From Azospirillum rugosum (GTDB taxonomy: Bacteria; Pseudomonadota; Alphaproteobacteria; Azospirillales; Azospirillaceae): DNA of 64,000 nucleotides. The stretch spans positions 186,001 through 250,000 of the forward strand of contig NZ_JAGINP010000002.1 of NCBI RefSeq assembly GCF_017876155.1, written 5' to 3'. Shown here piece by piece: positions 21,831 through 31,327 of this stretch (its first letter is position 1; every line of letters begins with the position of its first letter). The notes beneath the pieces are model-generated. The model had not been told where the DNA came from. It did no database searches and saw nothing but the letters and a program-made list of their open reading frames with translations. A program made the translations under genes and the position numbers.

Positions 21831-22548
21831 GCCCATGCTGGAACTGTCGGGAATCGTCCGCACCTTCGAGCAGGCGGGCACGGAGCTTCAGGTGCTGCGC
21901 GGCGCGGAACTGACCGTGCGGGCCGGGGAACTGGTCGCCCTGGTCGGCCCGTCGGGCGCCGGCAAGTCCACGCTGCTGCACATCGCCGGCCTGCTGGAAC
22001 GCCCCACCGCCGGGACGGTGCGCATCGCCGGGACGGACGTGTCGAAGCTGGACGACGGCAAGCGGACGGAGGTCCGCCGACGCTCCATCGGCTTCGTCTA
22101 CCAGTTCCACCACCTGCTGCCGGAGTTCTCCGCGCTGGAGAACATCGTGCTGCCGCAGATGATCAACCGCGTGCCGAAGCGCACCGCCAAAGCGCGCGCC
22201 ATGGAGCTGTTGCGCATGGTGGGGCTGGAGCCGCGCGCCAGCCACCGGCCGGCCCGGCTGTCGGGCGGCGAGCAGCAGCGCGTCGCCATCGCCCGCGCCC
22301 TGGCGAACGCCCCCAGCCTGCTGATCGCCGACGAGCCGACGGGAAACCTCGACCCGCACACGGCGGATGGGGTGTTCGCCATGCTGACGGCCATCGTCCG
22401 GCAGGCCCGTGTCGGCGCGCTGATCGCCACCCACAACCTGGACCTCGCCCAGCGCATGGACCGGGTGCTGGAGATGCGCGACGGCCTGCTGGTTGAGCAC
22501 ACGCCGGTCCCGACCTTGCCCGAAGGAGCCGATCCCGCGCACTTGTGA
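21823..22548 (+). CDS. lolD: Lipoprotein-releasing system ATP-binding protein
   Basis: LolD is the ATPase of the Lol export complex. The 241-residue protein has Walker [10 protein letters not shown] at 42-50, the ABC signature LSGGEQQR starting at 146, and Walker [13 protein letters not shown] around 166-177, with a switch histidine in ATHNLDL. The start lies inside the end of lolC (ATGAGTGA), giving coupled translation. Confidence 0.96.
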   Translation: MSEPMLELSGIVRTFEQAGTELQVLRGAELTVRAGELVALVGPSGAGKSTLLHIAGLLERPTAGTVRIAGTDVSKLDDGKRTEVRRRSIGFVYQFHHLLPEFSALENIVLPQMINRVPKRTAKARAMELLRMVGLEPRASHRPARLSGGEQQRVAIARALANAPSLLIADEPTGNLDPHTADGVFAMLTAIVRQARVGALIATHNLDLAQRMDRVLEMRDGLLVEHTPVPTLPEGADPAHL

Positions 22549-22617
22549 AGGGTGGGGAGGTTGCCATCCCCCGGTTCAGCCGCCACACTCCTGCCAATCC
22601 AAAAAAGGAGGGTGACG

Positions 22618-23475
22618 GTGGACCAGAGGATCATCGACCTTTACGACGAATACACCCACAGGCCGCTGCCGCGCCGGGTGTTTCTGGAGCGGCTGGCGGT
22701 GCTGGTGGGCAGCGCCACGGCCATCCCCGCCATCCTGGCGCAGATCGAGCCGAACTACGCGCTCGCCGCCCAGGTTCCCGGCGACGACAGCCGGATCGCC
22801 ACGGACCGCATCAGCTACCAGGGCGCCACGGGCGACGTGGCCGGCTATCTCGCCCGGCCGAAGCTGGTGGAGAAGGCGCCGGCCGTCATCGTCATCCACG
22901 AGAACCGCGGCCTGAACCCCTATGTCGAGGACGTCACCCGGCGCCTCGCCGTCGCCGGTTTCATCGCCATGGCCCCGGATCTGCTGTCGCCGCTCGGCGG
23001 CACGCCGCAGGACGCCGATCAGGCCCGCGACATGATCGGCAAGCTCGACCCCGACAAGACGGTCAACAACCTGATCGGCGGCATGAGCTTCCTGATGGCC
23101 CACCGCTATTCCAACGCCAAGGTCGGCGCCATCGGCTTCTGCTGGGGCGGCGGCTTCGTCAACCGGCTGGCCATCAAGGCCCCGGACCTGAAGGCCGGCG
23201 TCGCCTTCTACGGCCCGACGCCGGACCCGGCGCTGGTCGGCACCATCAAGGCGCCGCTGCTGCTGCATTACGCTGGCCTGGACCAGAACATCAATTCGAA
23301 GGTTCCGGCCTACGACGAGGCGCTGAAGAAGGCCGGGGTCGAGCACACGATCTACACCTACGAGGGCGTGAACCACGCCTTCCACAACGACACCTCGGCG
23401 GAGCGTTACAACAAGGACGCCGCCGAACTGGCCTGGAGCCGGTCGGTCGAGTTCCTGAAGTCGAAGCTGTCGTAA
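22618..23475 (+). CDS. Dienelactone hydrolase family protein with possible Tat-type N-terminus
   Basis: An alpha/beta hydrolase of the dienelactone hydrolase family. The catalytic triad can be placed at C175 (GFCWGGGF), D222 (AGLDQN) and H253 (NHAFHND). The N-terminus has PLPRRVFLERLAVLVGSATA, with twin arginines and a hydrophobic stretch, like the YghX subgroup. I chose GTG 22618 (285 residues) because AGGAGG at 22606-22611 is six bases upstream; GTG 22612 abuts that motif and the start at 22552 adds no recognisable sequence. The true substrate is unknown. It is an insertion between lolD and dnaE relative to the usual gene order. Confidence 0.87.
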   Translation: MDQRIIDLYDEYTHRPLPRRVFLERLAVLVGSATAIPAILAQIEPNYALAAQVPGDDSRIATDRISYQGATGDVAGYLARPKLVEKAPAVIVIHENRGLNPYVEDVTRRLAVAGFIAMAPDLLSPLGGTPQDADQARDMIGKLDPDKTVNNLIGGMSFLMAHRYSNAKVGAIGFCWGGGFVNRLAIKAPDLKAGVAFYGPTPDPALVGTIKAPLLLHYAGLDQNINSKVPAYDEALKKAGVEHTIYTYEGVNHAFHNDTSAERYNKDAAELAWSRSVEFLKSKLS

Positions 23476-23477
23476 CT

Positions 23478-24365
23478 CTACGCCTTGTTGGCTGCCGGCC
23501 TCAGCGCCGGCAGCTTCAGCACGGCAACGGCGAGGCCGCCGAAGACCAGCAGCGCGCCGATCATCTTCACCGGCGTGAAGCCTTCGCCGAGCAGCAGCGC
23601 GCTGGAACTCATGCCGAAGATCGGCACCAGCAGCGAGAAGGGCGCCACCAGACTGGCGGGGTAGTGCCGCAGCAGGAAGCCCCAGGCCGCGAAGCCGAAC
23701 AGGGTCGCCCCGCCCGCGATGTAGGCGAGCGCCGCGAGGCCCGGCATTGTCAGGCTGGTCAGGGCGTGGACCATCCGCTCCGGCCCCTCCACCGCATAGG
23801 ACAGCAGCAGCAGCGGAAGCGGCGGGATGAGGCTGACCCACAGCATCAGGCGCAGCAAGTCCGGCGCCTTGGCCTGCTTCATCATGATGTTCCCGACCCC
23901 CCAGGCCGCCGCCGCGCCGATCAGCAGCGCGAGGCCGAGCAGCGAATCGCCGGTCGGCATCTCCGTCGCGATCACGCCGATTCCGGAAAAGGCGACGACC
24001 ATGCCCAGCATCTGCCGGGCGCTGGGCCGGTCGCCCAGCACCACCGCGGCGAACAGGGCGGTGAAGAAGGCCTGGGATTGCAGCACCAGGGACGACAGGC
24101 CGGCCGGCATCCCGATGTTGATGCCGGCGAACAGCAGCGAGAACTGGATCGCCCCCAGGAACAGCCCGATGCCCAGCACGTAGCGCCACGCCACCGGCGG
24201 TCCCTGGCGGAACCCCAGGAACAGCAGCGGCGTCGCGGCCAGCACGAAGCGCAGCACGCAGAACAGGATGGGCGGGAAATCCTTCAGCCCGACCTTGATG
24301 GCGACGAAGTTGAAGCCCCAGACCGCGGCGACCGCGACGGCAAGGCCGATGTGGGATGTGCGCAT
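23478..24365 (-). CDS. DMT superfamily (EamA) transporter
   Basis: A 295-residue integral membrane protein with ten hydrophobic helices arranged as two EamA repeats, about 1-140 and 150-285. The N-terminus IGLAVAVAAVWGFNFVAIKVGL is typical of this drug/metabolite exporter family. Substrate is not predictable; relatives export amino acids or other small metabolites. It converges on the hydrolase gene, with only two bases between the two stop codons. Confidence 0.9.
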   Translation of the reverse strand: MRTSHIGLAVAVAAVWGFNFVAIKVGLKDFPPILFCVLRFVLAATPLLFLGFRQGPPVAWRYVLGIGLFLGAIQFSLLFAGINIGMPAGLSSLVLQSQAFFTALFAAVVLGDRPSARQMLGMVVAFSGIGVIATEMPTGDSLLGLALLIGAAAAWGVGNIMMKQAKAPDLLRLMLWVSLIPPLPLLLLSYAVEGPERMVHALTSLTMPGLAALAYIAGGATLFGFAAWGFLLRHYPASLVAPFSLLVPIFGMSSSALLLGEGFTPVKMIGALLVFGGLAVAVLKLPALRPAANKA

Positions 24366-24404
24366 GGCCGGAGGCTAGAGGCGCTGACCGAGAGGGTCAA
24401 CGCG

Positions 24405-25052
24405 TCACGGCTGCGCCGGGCGCGGGGCAGCCTCGGCGAATTGTCCGTCGGTGTGCAGGATGCGGCACTCGTCCAGCGCGTTGAGCGCCCAGGAGGAGCC
24501 GCCCAGGCTGACGTCGCCAATTTTTTCGGCTTCCGCGCTTTTCAGCGTCACGGCCTTGGACCGCATGAACGGCTCGAACAGGTCCTCGTACTTGGGCAGC
24601 TCGACCGGAACGATCACGCCGCCGTTGGGCAGGGGCTTCGCCTCCAGCGCCATGCTTGCGCCGTCGGGGAAGATGGCCATCAGGCGGCTTTCCCCTCCCG
24701 ACGGCTGCGCCTTCTGGTCGCCGTTGACCAGCATCGCAGCGCCCTTCGCCGTGGCGCGGAAGGACAGGGGCGACGCCGAGTCCGCCCGCGTCGCCATGCA
24801 GTAGGCGGAGCCCGACTGGGTGGCGGGGTGGGCGCGCACGACCCAGCCCTTGTTCTGCGCTACGACCCGGCCCGGCGCGTCGGACAGGCCGGAGTCGCTG
24901 GGCCGGACGAAGGCGGCCGGAACCGCGGCGCGCGGCAGGGGCGGGGAGTTGGTGGCTTGGCAGCCAGACAATAGGACTGGGGCCAGCAAGGCTAAGGGCA
25001 GCAGCAGTGCTGCCACGCGGACGGCGGTGCGGCCGGAATAGGATCGGCGCAT
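24405..25052 (-). CDS. Putative lipoprotein of unknown function
   Basis: A 215-residue protein with a lipoprotein signal: positively charged MRRSYSGR, a hydrophobic core, and the lipobox LLSGC with C31 as the lipidation site. The mature domain has no family I recognise. Two further cysteines (YCMATR and ECRILHT) may pair. I used ATG 25052; an upstream start at 25109 would add residues ahead of the signal peptide. It is transcribed divergently from dnaE across a 192-base spacer. Confidence 0.75.
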   Translation of the reverse strand: MRRSYSGRTAVRVAALLLPLALLAPVLLSGCQATNSPPLPRAAVPAAFVRPSDSGLSDAPGRVVAQNKGWVVRAHPATQSGSAYCMATRADSASPLSFRATAKGAAMLVNGDQKAQPSGGESRLMAIFPDGASMALEAKPLPNGGVIVPVELPKYEDLFEPFMRSKAVTLKSAEAEKIGDVSLGGSSWALNALDECRILHTDGQFAEAAPRPAQP

Positions 25053-25244
25053 CGGATGGGTCACCCCCAAAGTGGTGGCGCTAAGCATTTCGATAGCATG
25101 AACACGCACAATCGGCGAATCTTCCCGCCGTCGCCTCCTTCATACCGCGAGGGCCTCGCTTGATCGCTTGATTCAAACGGGGTGGATGGGCGACCACTAG
25201 GGGACACGCTACCCATTCCGCCCGACACGGTGCCGAACCCGACC

Positions 25245-28200
25245 ATGCCCCACGCCGACTTCATCCACCTGCGCGTCCACTCCGCCTATTCCCTGTCCGA
25301 GGGCGCCATCAAGGTGAAGGAGCTGGTGAAGCTCTGCCAGAAGAAGGAGATGCCGGCGGTCGCGGTGACCGACACCGGCAACCTGTTCGGCGCGCTGGAG
25401 TTCGCGCTGGCGGCCGCCGATTCCGGCGTGCAGCCGATCATCGGCACGGTCCTGGGCATCACCCGGGTCGGCCCGGCCAACAGCAAGCCCGGCCTGCCGG
25501 GCAAGGGCGCCGCCGTCCCCGACCAGCTGGTCCTGCTCTGCCAGACGGACGAAGGCTACCGGAACCTGATGAAGCTGGTCTCCAAGGCCTTCCTCGAGTC
25601 GGACCCCATGGCCGGCCCGCAGGTGCCGCTGGATGCGCTGGAGGGGCATTCGGCCGGGCTGATCGCGCTGACCGGCGGCCCCGGCGGCTCCGTCGGCCGC
25701 CTGCTCGGCGAGGGGCAGAAGGACCTCGCGCTGGAGGTGCTGGAGACGCTGAAGCGTCTGTTCCCCGGGCGGCTCTATGTGGAGCTTCAGCGGCATGGCG
25801 GCCACTTCGCCGCGGTCGAGGACGCCATCGAGCCGGCGCTGATCGACCTCGCCTACGCGCACGACCTGCCGCTGGTCGCCACCAACGACTGCTATTTCGC
25901 GGCCGAGGACATGCACGAGGCGCACGACGCGCTGCTCTGCATCGCCGAGGGCGCCTACATCAGCCAGACCGAGCGCCGCCGCCTGACCGCCGACCACCGC
26001 TTCAAGTCGGCCGAGGAGATGCGGGAGCTGTTCAAGGACCTGCCGGAGGCCGTGGACAACACGGTCGCCATCGCCCGGCGCTGCTCCTTCCTGCTGAAGC
26101 CGATCAAGCCCATCCTGCCGCCCTTCCCCTGCGAGGGCGACCGCGACGAGTCGGAGGAACTGCGCGCCCAGTCCCGCGAGGGTTTGGAGATGCGCCTCAA
26201 CACCGTGGTCTTCCGCCCGGACATGACGCCGGAGCAGCGGGAGGAGACGCGCAAGACCTACTTCGAGAGGCTGGAGTTCGAGCTGGACGTCATCGTGAAG
26301 ATGAAGTTCCCCGGCTACTTCCTGATCGTGTCGGACTTCATCAAGTGGGCGAAGTCGCACGACATCCCCGTGGGGCCGGGCCGCGGTTCGGGGGCGGGCT
26401 CCGTCGTCGCCTGGGCGCTGACCATCACCGACCTCGACCCGCTGCGCTTCGGCCTGCTGTTCGAGCGGTTCCTGAACCCCGAACGCGTGTCGATGCCCGA
26501 CTTCGACGTGGACTTCTGCCAGGACCGCCGCGAAGAGGTGATCCGCTACGTCCAGGACAAGTACGGCTACGACCGCGTCGCGCAGATCATCACCTTCGGT
26601 AAGCTCCAGGCCCGCGCCGTGCTGCGCGACGTCGGGCGCGTGCTGCAGATGCCCTACGGGCAGGTCGACAAGATCTGCAAGCTGGTGCCGAACAACCCGG
26701 CCAACCCGGTGACGCTCCAGCAGGCGCTGGACAGCGAGGAGATGCTGCGCCAGGCCCGTGACGGCGATGAGACGGTGGCGCGCCTGATCAACATCGCGCT
26801 GAAGCTGGAAGGCCTGTACCGCCACGCCTCGACCCACGCGGCCGGCGTGGTGATCGGCGACCGCCCGCTGCACGAGCTGGTGCCGCTGTACCGAGACCCG
26901 CGCTCGGACATGCCGGTCACCCAGTTCAACATGAAGTTCGTGGAGCAGGCCGGTCTGGTGAAGTTCGACTTCCTGGGCCTGAAGACGCTGACCGTGCTGA
27001 AGACGGCGGTGGATCTGATCGAGGAAAAGCCCGACCTGACCACCGTCACGCTGGACGACCCGAAAAGCTACGAGATCCTGGGGCGCGCGGAATCGACCGG
27101 TGTGTTCCAGCTGGAAAGTTCGGGCATGCGCGACGTGCTGCGCCGCCTGAAGCCGAACCGGCTGGAGGACATCATCGCGCTGGTGTCGTTGTACCGGCCG
27201 GGCCCGATGGACAACATCCCCAAATACATCAAGGTCAAGAACGGGGAGGAGCTGCCCGACTACATGAACGACGCCCTGGAGCCGATCCTGAAGGAGACCT
27301 TCGGGATCATGATCTACCAGGAGCAGGTCATGCAGATCGCCCAGGTGCTGTCCGGCTATTCGCTGGGCGGCGCCGATCTTCTGCGCCGCGCCATGGGCAA
27401 GAAGATCAAGGAGGAGATGGACAAGGAGCGCGACAAGTTCGTCGCCGGCGCCAAGGACAAGGGCGTCGACCCCGACCAGGCCAGCATGATCTTCGATCAG
27501 GTGGCCAAGTTCGCGGGCTACGGCTTCAACAAGAGCCACGCGGCGGCCTACGCGCTCGTCGCCTACCACACGGCCTATCTGAAGGCGAATCACCCGGTGG
27601 AGTTCATGGCGGCGTCGATGACGCTCGACCTCGGCAACACCGACAAGCTGAACGTCTTCCGGCAGGAGCTGTCGCGCCTGAAGATCAAGCTGCTGACCCC
27701 GGACATCAACAAGTCGGACAGCATCTTCGGGGTGGAGACGCTGCCGGACGGCAGCAAGGCCGTGCGCTACGCGCTGGCCGCGGTGAAGGGCGTCGGCCTG
27801 CCGGCCATGAAGGCCGTGGTGGAGGAGCGCCGCAAGAACGGCCCGTACAAGAGCCTGTTCGACTTCGCCCGGCGCCTGGACCTGAAGACCATCAACAAGC
27901 GCCAGCTGGAAAACCTGACCTGCGCCGGGGCGTTCGACGAGATCAATCCCAACCGCGCCCAGGTGCACGCCGCGCTGGAAACCCTGATCCGCTACGCCCA
28001 GGCCGAGACGGCGGAGCGCGAGAGCGGCATCGGCAACCTGTTCGGCGGCAGCGGCGGCGGGCTGAAGGAACCGGACCTGCCGAAGGTCGCGGAGTGGGAG
28101 CCGCTGGAAAAGCTGAAGCACGAGTTCGGCGCCATCGGCTTCTACCTGTCCGCCCACCCCCTAGATGCCTTCGCCGGCCCGCTGGCGCGCATGCGGGTGG

Positions 28201-28727
28201 TGAAGTCGGCGGACCTCGCCCAAGCCGTTTCGGGCGGCGGGATGACGCGGCGCAGCGTCGCCGGCATCGTGGTCAGCCGCAAGGAAAAAACCGCGAAGTC
28301 GGGCAACCGCTTCGCCTTCGTGGAGCTGTCCGACAGCAGCGGCGGCTACGAGGTGACCGTCTTCTCCGAGGTGCTGGCCGGCAACCGCGAGCTTCTGGAG
28401 GCCGGGCGCCCGGTGCTGATGACCGTGGACGTCCAGATGAACGGCGAGGACATGCGCCTGACCTGCCAGGAGGTGAAGCCCCTGGAGGACGCCGTCGCCC
28501 AGGTCTCCGATGGGCTGAAGGTGGTGCTGCGCGACGGCGCGCCGGTGGACAGCATCCGCGGCATGCTCGATCGCCTGGGCCGCGGCAAGGGCAAGATCCA
28601 CGTGCTGGTGGAGATCGACCCGCTGAAGGAGGTCGAAATCCAGCTCCCCGGCGCCTACACCATCACCAAGCAGAGCCGAGCGGCGCTGAAGGCCGTGCCC
28701 GGGGTGGTTGAGGTGGTGGAACTGTAA
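25245..28727 (+). CDS. dnaE: DNA polymerase III subunit alpha
   Basis: DnaE is the replicative polymerase subunit of the holoenzyme. The 1160-residue protein has an N-terminal PHP domain (FIHLRVHSAYSLSEGA), the nucleotide-binding GPGRGSGAGS loop, and catalytic aspartates D421 and D423 in PDFDVDF with a third at D575 in KFDFLGLKT. A helix-hairpin-helix region and an OB fold (about residues 1000-1080, RSVAGIVVSRKEKTAKSG) follow. I chose ATG 25245, beginning MPHADFIHLRVHSAYS; the earlier start at 25182 has no supporting homology. It is the DnaE1 replicative form, not ImuC/DnaE2. Confidence 0.97.
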   Translation: MPHADFIHLRVHSAYSLSEGAIKVKELVKLCQKKEMPAVAVTDTGNLFGALEFALAAADSGVQPIIGTVLGITRVGPANSKPGLPGKGAAVPDQLVLLCQTDEGYRNLMKLVSKAFLESDPMAGPQVPLDALEGHSAGLIALTGGPGGSVGRLLGEGQKDLALEVLETLKRLFPGRLYVELQRHGGHFAAVEDAIEPALIDLAYAHDLPLVATNDCYFAAEDMHEAHDALLCIAEGAYISQTERRRLTADHRFKSAEEMRELFKDLPEAVDNTVAIARRCSFLLKPIKPILPPFPCEGDRDESEELRAQSREGLEMRLNTVVFRPDMTPEQREETRKTYFERLEFELDVIVKMKFPGYFLIVSDFIKWAKSHDIPVGPGRGSGAGSVVAWALTITDLDPLRFGLLFERFLNPERVSMPDFDVDFCQDRREEVIRYVQDKYGYDRVAQIITFGKLQARAVLRDVGRVLQMPYGQVDKICKLVPNNPANPVTLQQALDSEEMLRQARDGDETVARLINIALKLEGLYRHASTHAAGVVIGDRPLHELVPLYRDPRSDMPVTQFNMKFVEQAGLVKFDFLGLKTLTVLKTAVDLIEEKPDLTTVTLDDPKSYEILGRAESTGVFQLESSGMRDVLRRLKPNRLEDIIALVSLYRPGPMDNIPKYIKVKNGEELPDYMNDALEPILKETFGIMIYQEQVMQIAQVLSGYSLGGADLLRRAMGKKIKEEMDKERDKFVAGAKDKGVDPDQASMIFDQVAKFAGYGFNKSHAAAYALVAYHTAYLKANHPVEFMAASMTLDLGNTDKLNVFRQELSRLKIKLLTPDINKSDSIFGVETLPDGSKAVRYALAAVKGVGLPAMKAVVEERRKNGPYKSLFDFARRLDLKTINKRQLENLTCAGAFDEINPNRAQVHAALETLIRYAQAETAERESGIGNLFGGSGGGLKEPDLPKVAEWEPLEKLKHEFGAIGFYLSAHPLDAFAGPLARMRVVKSADLAQAVSGGGMTRRSVAGIVVSRKEKTAKSGNRFAFVELSDSSGGYEVTVFSEVLAGNRELLEAGRPVLMTVDVQMNGEDMRLTCQEVKPLEDAVAQVSDGLKVVLRDGAPVDSIRGMLDRLGRGKGKIHVLVEIDPLKEVEIQLPGAYTITKQSRAALKAVPGVVEVVEL

Positions 28728-28732
28728 TCAGT

Positions 28733-28987
28733 TCAGGCGGCGTTCGGTGGCCGGTAGGTCTGGTCGCCGCGGCCTTCCAGCAGGGCGGGGACGGAAATGT
28801 CCTCGTCCAACTCGTCCCAATGCAGCCCACGCCCGGTGACGCTGATGCGATAGCCCAACCGCTGTTCGGGGGTGGCGTTCAGCAGTCGCGGGAACCAGGC
28901 AAGGGGAACGCCAAGGGTGCGGCCGTCGCGGAGATCCACCCACATGGTGTGGTCGTCGAAACGCAACGATTCAGCCGAAATGCTCAT
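28733..28987 (-). CDS. DUF2442 domain protein
   Basis: An 84-residue protein starting MSISAESLRFDDHTMWVDLRDGR and containing the DUF2442 pattern (LxDGRxLxVPLxWFPRLLNATPEQR, then a GxGLHWDELDEDISVPALLEG end). DUF2442 proteins commonly sit next to DUF4160 proteins, as here, where the start overlaps the upstream gene by 17 bases. Function is unproven; a two-gene toxin-antitoxin-like role has been suspected for such pairs but I cannot show it. The gene ends five bases from the dnaE stop, in convergent orientation. Confidence 0.88.
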   Translation of the reverse strand: MSISAESLRFDDHTMWVDLRDGRTLGVPLAWFPRLLNATPEQRLGYRISVTGRGLHWDELDEDISVPALLEGRGDQTYRPPNAA

Positions 28988-29213
28988 GCCATGCCCTTTC
29001 GATTTCAGCGCGACGCTGTTCAACGACCCGAACCAACTCCGTAAGAGCCCGCCGGTCGAATCCGGTGCTTTCAGCTACGAGAACGTCCGGGAAAATCCAG
29101 AATTTCGCTTCGGCTCCCTGCCGGTCTGCGTGGATGTGGATCGGCTCCCGCGGGTTTCCCTCGTTCGAGTAGAAGAAGAAACGAACCCCTTGCCAGCGAA
29201 AGACGACGGGCAC
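28971..29213 (-). CDS. DUF4160 domain protein
   Basis: An 80-residue protein with the DUF4160 hallmarks: FFFYSNEGNPREPIHIHA, AKFWIFPDVLVAES and a C-terminal WHEHFG. The conserved His residues in HIHA suggest a metal or active site, but none is demonstrated. Translation probably starts at GTG 29213, seven bases after GAGAGGA. It is the first gene of a two-gene minus-strand unit with the DUF2442 gene. The 66-base upstream spacer is AT-rich (29240-29270), which fits a promoter. Confidence 0.88.
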   Translation of the reverse strand: MPVVFRWQGVRFFFYSNEGNPREPIHIHADRQGAEAKFWIFPDVLVAESTGFDRRALTELVRVVEQRRAEIERAWHEHFG

Positions 29214-29279
29214 CGTCTGATCCTCTCGGTCACCTCATCCCAATAAAATATCATAACCGCAAATTATCGCACCAGCGCG

Positions 29280-30254
29280 CTACCCAGCCGTCCCCGTCCG
29301 GATCACCCGGATCCGGTCCAGCCCCGACTCCGGCACCCACACCTCGCCCGGCCGCCCCAGCAACTGCCGCACGTCCGCGTTGTCGGCGCTGTTGGGGAAG
29401 GGCGTGAATTGCTCCGTGCGCGGGTCGAAGCGCAGGACGGCGTTGGAGCCCCAGTCGCTCACCCACACCATGTCGCGATCGTCCACATAGACGGCGTAGG
29501 CCGACGGGTTGCGGCCGGGCAGGGGCCAGACCTTCCAGTCCCGGGTCGCCGGGCTGTAGCGGCTGAGCTGGCCGACGTTCCACTCGCTGACCCACAAGTT
29601 GCCCTTGGAGTCGGACCAGATGCGCCGTGCCCCCTGTCCCTTGGTCGGCGGCTCGATGACCGTCGCCTCGGCGGTGGTGGGGTCGATGCGGGCGATGTGG
29701 TTGCCGGCCAGCGAGGCGTAATAGACGGCACCGTCCGGAGTCGCCGTGATCCCGTAGGGGCCGGTCCCCCGAGGCGCCTTGCGCACCAGCATGGCCCCGC
29801 TCTTCGGGTCGAATCGTCCATACACCCCGTTCTGCCCGGTGAACCACAGGGTGCCTGCCCGGTCGAACGCCGCCGTGTTCAGGTTCGCCCGCCCGGACTC
29901 GGCCGGCAGCGGCCAGACGTCCACCTTGTCCGTCCGGGGATCGACGCGGACGATGGCGTTCTGCCCGCCGTCCGTGATCCAGGCCGCACCGTCCGGCCCG
30001 GCGATTACCCCGTGCGGAGCCGACCCCTTGCCCAGCGGGACCTGCCGCACCGTGCCCGTCGCCGGGTCCAGGATGCCCAGGGCGCCCTGGCCCTGCGCGG
30101 TGTACCAGACCTTGCCGTCCGGGGCCGGCGCGACGTCGTGCGGGCGGGCGCCGCGCGGCACCTCGAAGGTCTGCGTCTCCGGCGCGGCGGAGGCGCCGCC
30201 GGCGATTCCGAGGATCAAAAGAAAGGCGGCAAGCGCTGGGCGAAAGAACGGCAT
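29280..30254 (-). CDS. Secreted streptogramin-lyase-like (Vgb family) beta-propeller protein
   Basis: A 324-residue protein with a signal peptide (about 1-24, ending in GGASA) followed by repeated blades. Each repeat has a G-x-x-W-x-T/S or GxxWxxD core, for example [35 protein letters not shown] and [12 protein letters not shown], giving six or seven blades. This is the virginiamycin B lyase/SMP-30-like propeller architecture. Lyase activity is not implied, since many relatives are uncharacterised periplasmic proteins. I chose ATG 30254, the third ATG of a cluster, because GGAG is six bases upstream. Confidence 0.85.
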   Translation of the reverse strand: MPFFRPALAAFLLILGIAGGASAAPETQTFEVPRGARPHDVAPAPDGKVWYTAQGQGALGILDPATGTVRQVPLGKGSAPHGVIAGPDGAAWITDGGQNAIVRVDPRTDKVDVWPLPAESGRANLNTAAFDRAGTLWFTGQNGVYGRFDPKSGAMLVRKAPRGTGPYGITATPDGAVYYASLAGNHIARIDPTTAEATVIEPPTKGQGARRIWSDSKGNLWVSEWNVGQLSRYSPATRDWKVWPLPGRNPSAYAVYVDDRDMVWVSDWGSNAVLRFDPRTEQFTPFPNSADNADVRQLLGRPGEVWVPESGLDRIRVIRTGTAG

Positions 30255-30334
30255 GGACATCTCCATGGCTCGGTTGTTGGAGTCAGATGGTGCAGTCCTG
30301 CGGCGGGGCCAACGTACGTATCCCGCCAACGCTG

Positions 30335-30363
30335 TTGCCAAAGCGGTTTCGCCGGGCTATGTA
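30335..30363 (+). promoter_or_regulatory. Probable sigma-70-type promoter of rpsB
   Basis: TTGCCA (30335-30340) and TATGTA (30358-30363) are separated by 17 bases, a good match to the housekeeping consensus. Transcription would start near 30370, leaving a leader of about 115 bases before the rpsB ATG. Confidence 0.6.
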
Positions 30364-30467
30364 AGCGCCGTCGTCAAAACCTCACGCGGGCTGGCGGACC
30401 CTCGGCTTTACCCCGAAGGCCCGATCCGGTGTCTTGTCACAGGGACAATGCCCGCGGCGGAGCAACC

Positions 30468-30484
30468 GGAAAAGGACGTTTTCC
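30468..30484 (+). promoter_or_regulatory. Hairpin overlapping the rpsB ribosome-binding site
   Basis: GGAAAA (30468-30473) and TTTTCC (30479-30484) can pair around the loop GGACG, two bases before the ATG. The AAGGA Shine-Dalgarno sequence at 30472-30476 lies across stem and loop. Ribosomal protein S2 represses its own operon at the translational level in some bacteria, so this could be a control element; the sequence alone does not prove it. Confidence 0.4.
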
Positions 30485-30486
30485 AT

Positions 30487-31272
30487 ATGGCTATCCCGAC
30501 CTTCACCATGCGCCAGCTGCTCGAAGCCGGCGTGCACTTCGGCCACCACACCCGCCGTTGGAACCCGAAGATGGCCCCGTACATCTTCGGCGTGCGCAAC
30601 GGCGTGCACATCATCGACTTGGAGCAGACCGTCCCGTCGCTGCACCGCGCGCTGCAGGCCGTCCGTGACGTCGTCGCCGGCGGCGGCCGCGTCCTGTTCG
30701 TCGGCACCAAGCGCCAGGCCCAGGAGAAGGTGGCCGAGGCCGCGTCGAAGTGCGGTCAGTACTACGTCAACCACCGCTGGCTCGGCGGCATGCTGACCAA
30801 CTGGAAGACCATCTCCCAGTCGATCAAGCGTCTGCGCGAGATGGAAGAGCGTCTGGCCGGCGACACCTCGGGCCTGACCAAGCGCGAAATCCTGGAGCTG
30901 ACCCGCGAGCGCGACAAGCTGGAGCGCGCGCTGGGCGGCATCAAGGAGATGGGCGGCCTGCCGGACGTCCTCTTCATCATCGACACCAACAAGGAGTCGA
31001 TCGCGGTCAAGGAAGCCAACAAGCTCGGCATCCCGGTCATCGCGGTGATCGACAGCAACTCCGATCCGGACGGCGTGGCCTTCCCGATCCCGGGCAACGA
31101 CGACGCCCTGCGCGCCATCGACCTGTACTGCGAGCTGGTGAACGGCGCCGTGCTCTCCGGCCTGCAGGCTGAGATGAGCGCCGCCGGCATCGACGTCGGT
31201 GCCAGCGAGGACGCCCCGGCCGAGCAGCTGCCGGAAGAGGAAGGGGCCGAGGCCGAGCAAGCCCAGGCCTGA
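30487..31272 (+). CDS. rpsB: 30S ribosomal protein S2
   Basis: S2 binds late to the 30S subunit between head and body and recruits S1. The 261-residue protein begins [20 protein letters not shown], the family start, and contains the signatures [24 protein letters not shown] and [11 protein letters not shown](AFPIPGND). A Glu/Ala-rich acidic tail extends the C-terminus by about 20 residues, common in alphaproteobacteria. tsf follows, with a strong terminator between the two. Confidence 0.98.
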   Translation: MAIPTFTMRQLLEAGVHFGHHTRRWNPKMAPYIFGVRNGVHIIDLEQTVPSLHRALQAVRDVVAGGGRVLFVGTKRQAQEKVAEAASKCGQYYVNHRWLGGMLTNWKTISQSIKRLREMEERLAGDTSGLTKREILELTRERDKLERALGGIKEMGGLPDVLFIIDTNKESIAVKEANKLGIPVIAVIDSNSDPDGVAFPIPGNDDALRAIDLYCELVNGAVLSGLQAEMSAAGIDVGASEDAPAEQLPEEEGAEAEQAQA

Positions 31273-31286
31273 TCCCGGTGATACGG

Positions 31287-31327
31287 GGCAGCCGGGCCTT
31301 ATGACCTATGGCCCGGCTGCCTTTTTT
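31287..31327 (+). terminator. Strong rho-independent terminator between rpsB and tsf
   Basis: A perfect 12-bp stem, GGCAGCCGGGCC (31287-31298) with GGCCCGGCTGCC (31310-31321), encloses an 11-base loop and is followed by TTTTTT (31322-31327). It may act as an attenuator that lowers tsf transcription relative to rpsB, or tsf may have its own promoter in the 60 bases that follow. Confidence 0.88.

Noticed and set aside
22545..24974. Plus-strand open frame of 809 codons running through the hydrolase, the exporter and the lipoprotein genes
   Set aside because: It spans three genes that each have clear family features or signal sequences in other frames, so it is a shadow.
25209..28157. Long minus-strand open frame (about 980 codons) opposite dnaE
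   Set aside because: Low-complexity Val/Leu/Gln/His-rich product without a recognisable fold; dnaE on the other strand carries all polymerase motifs.
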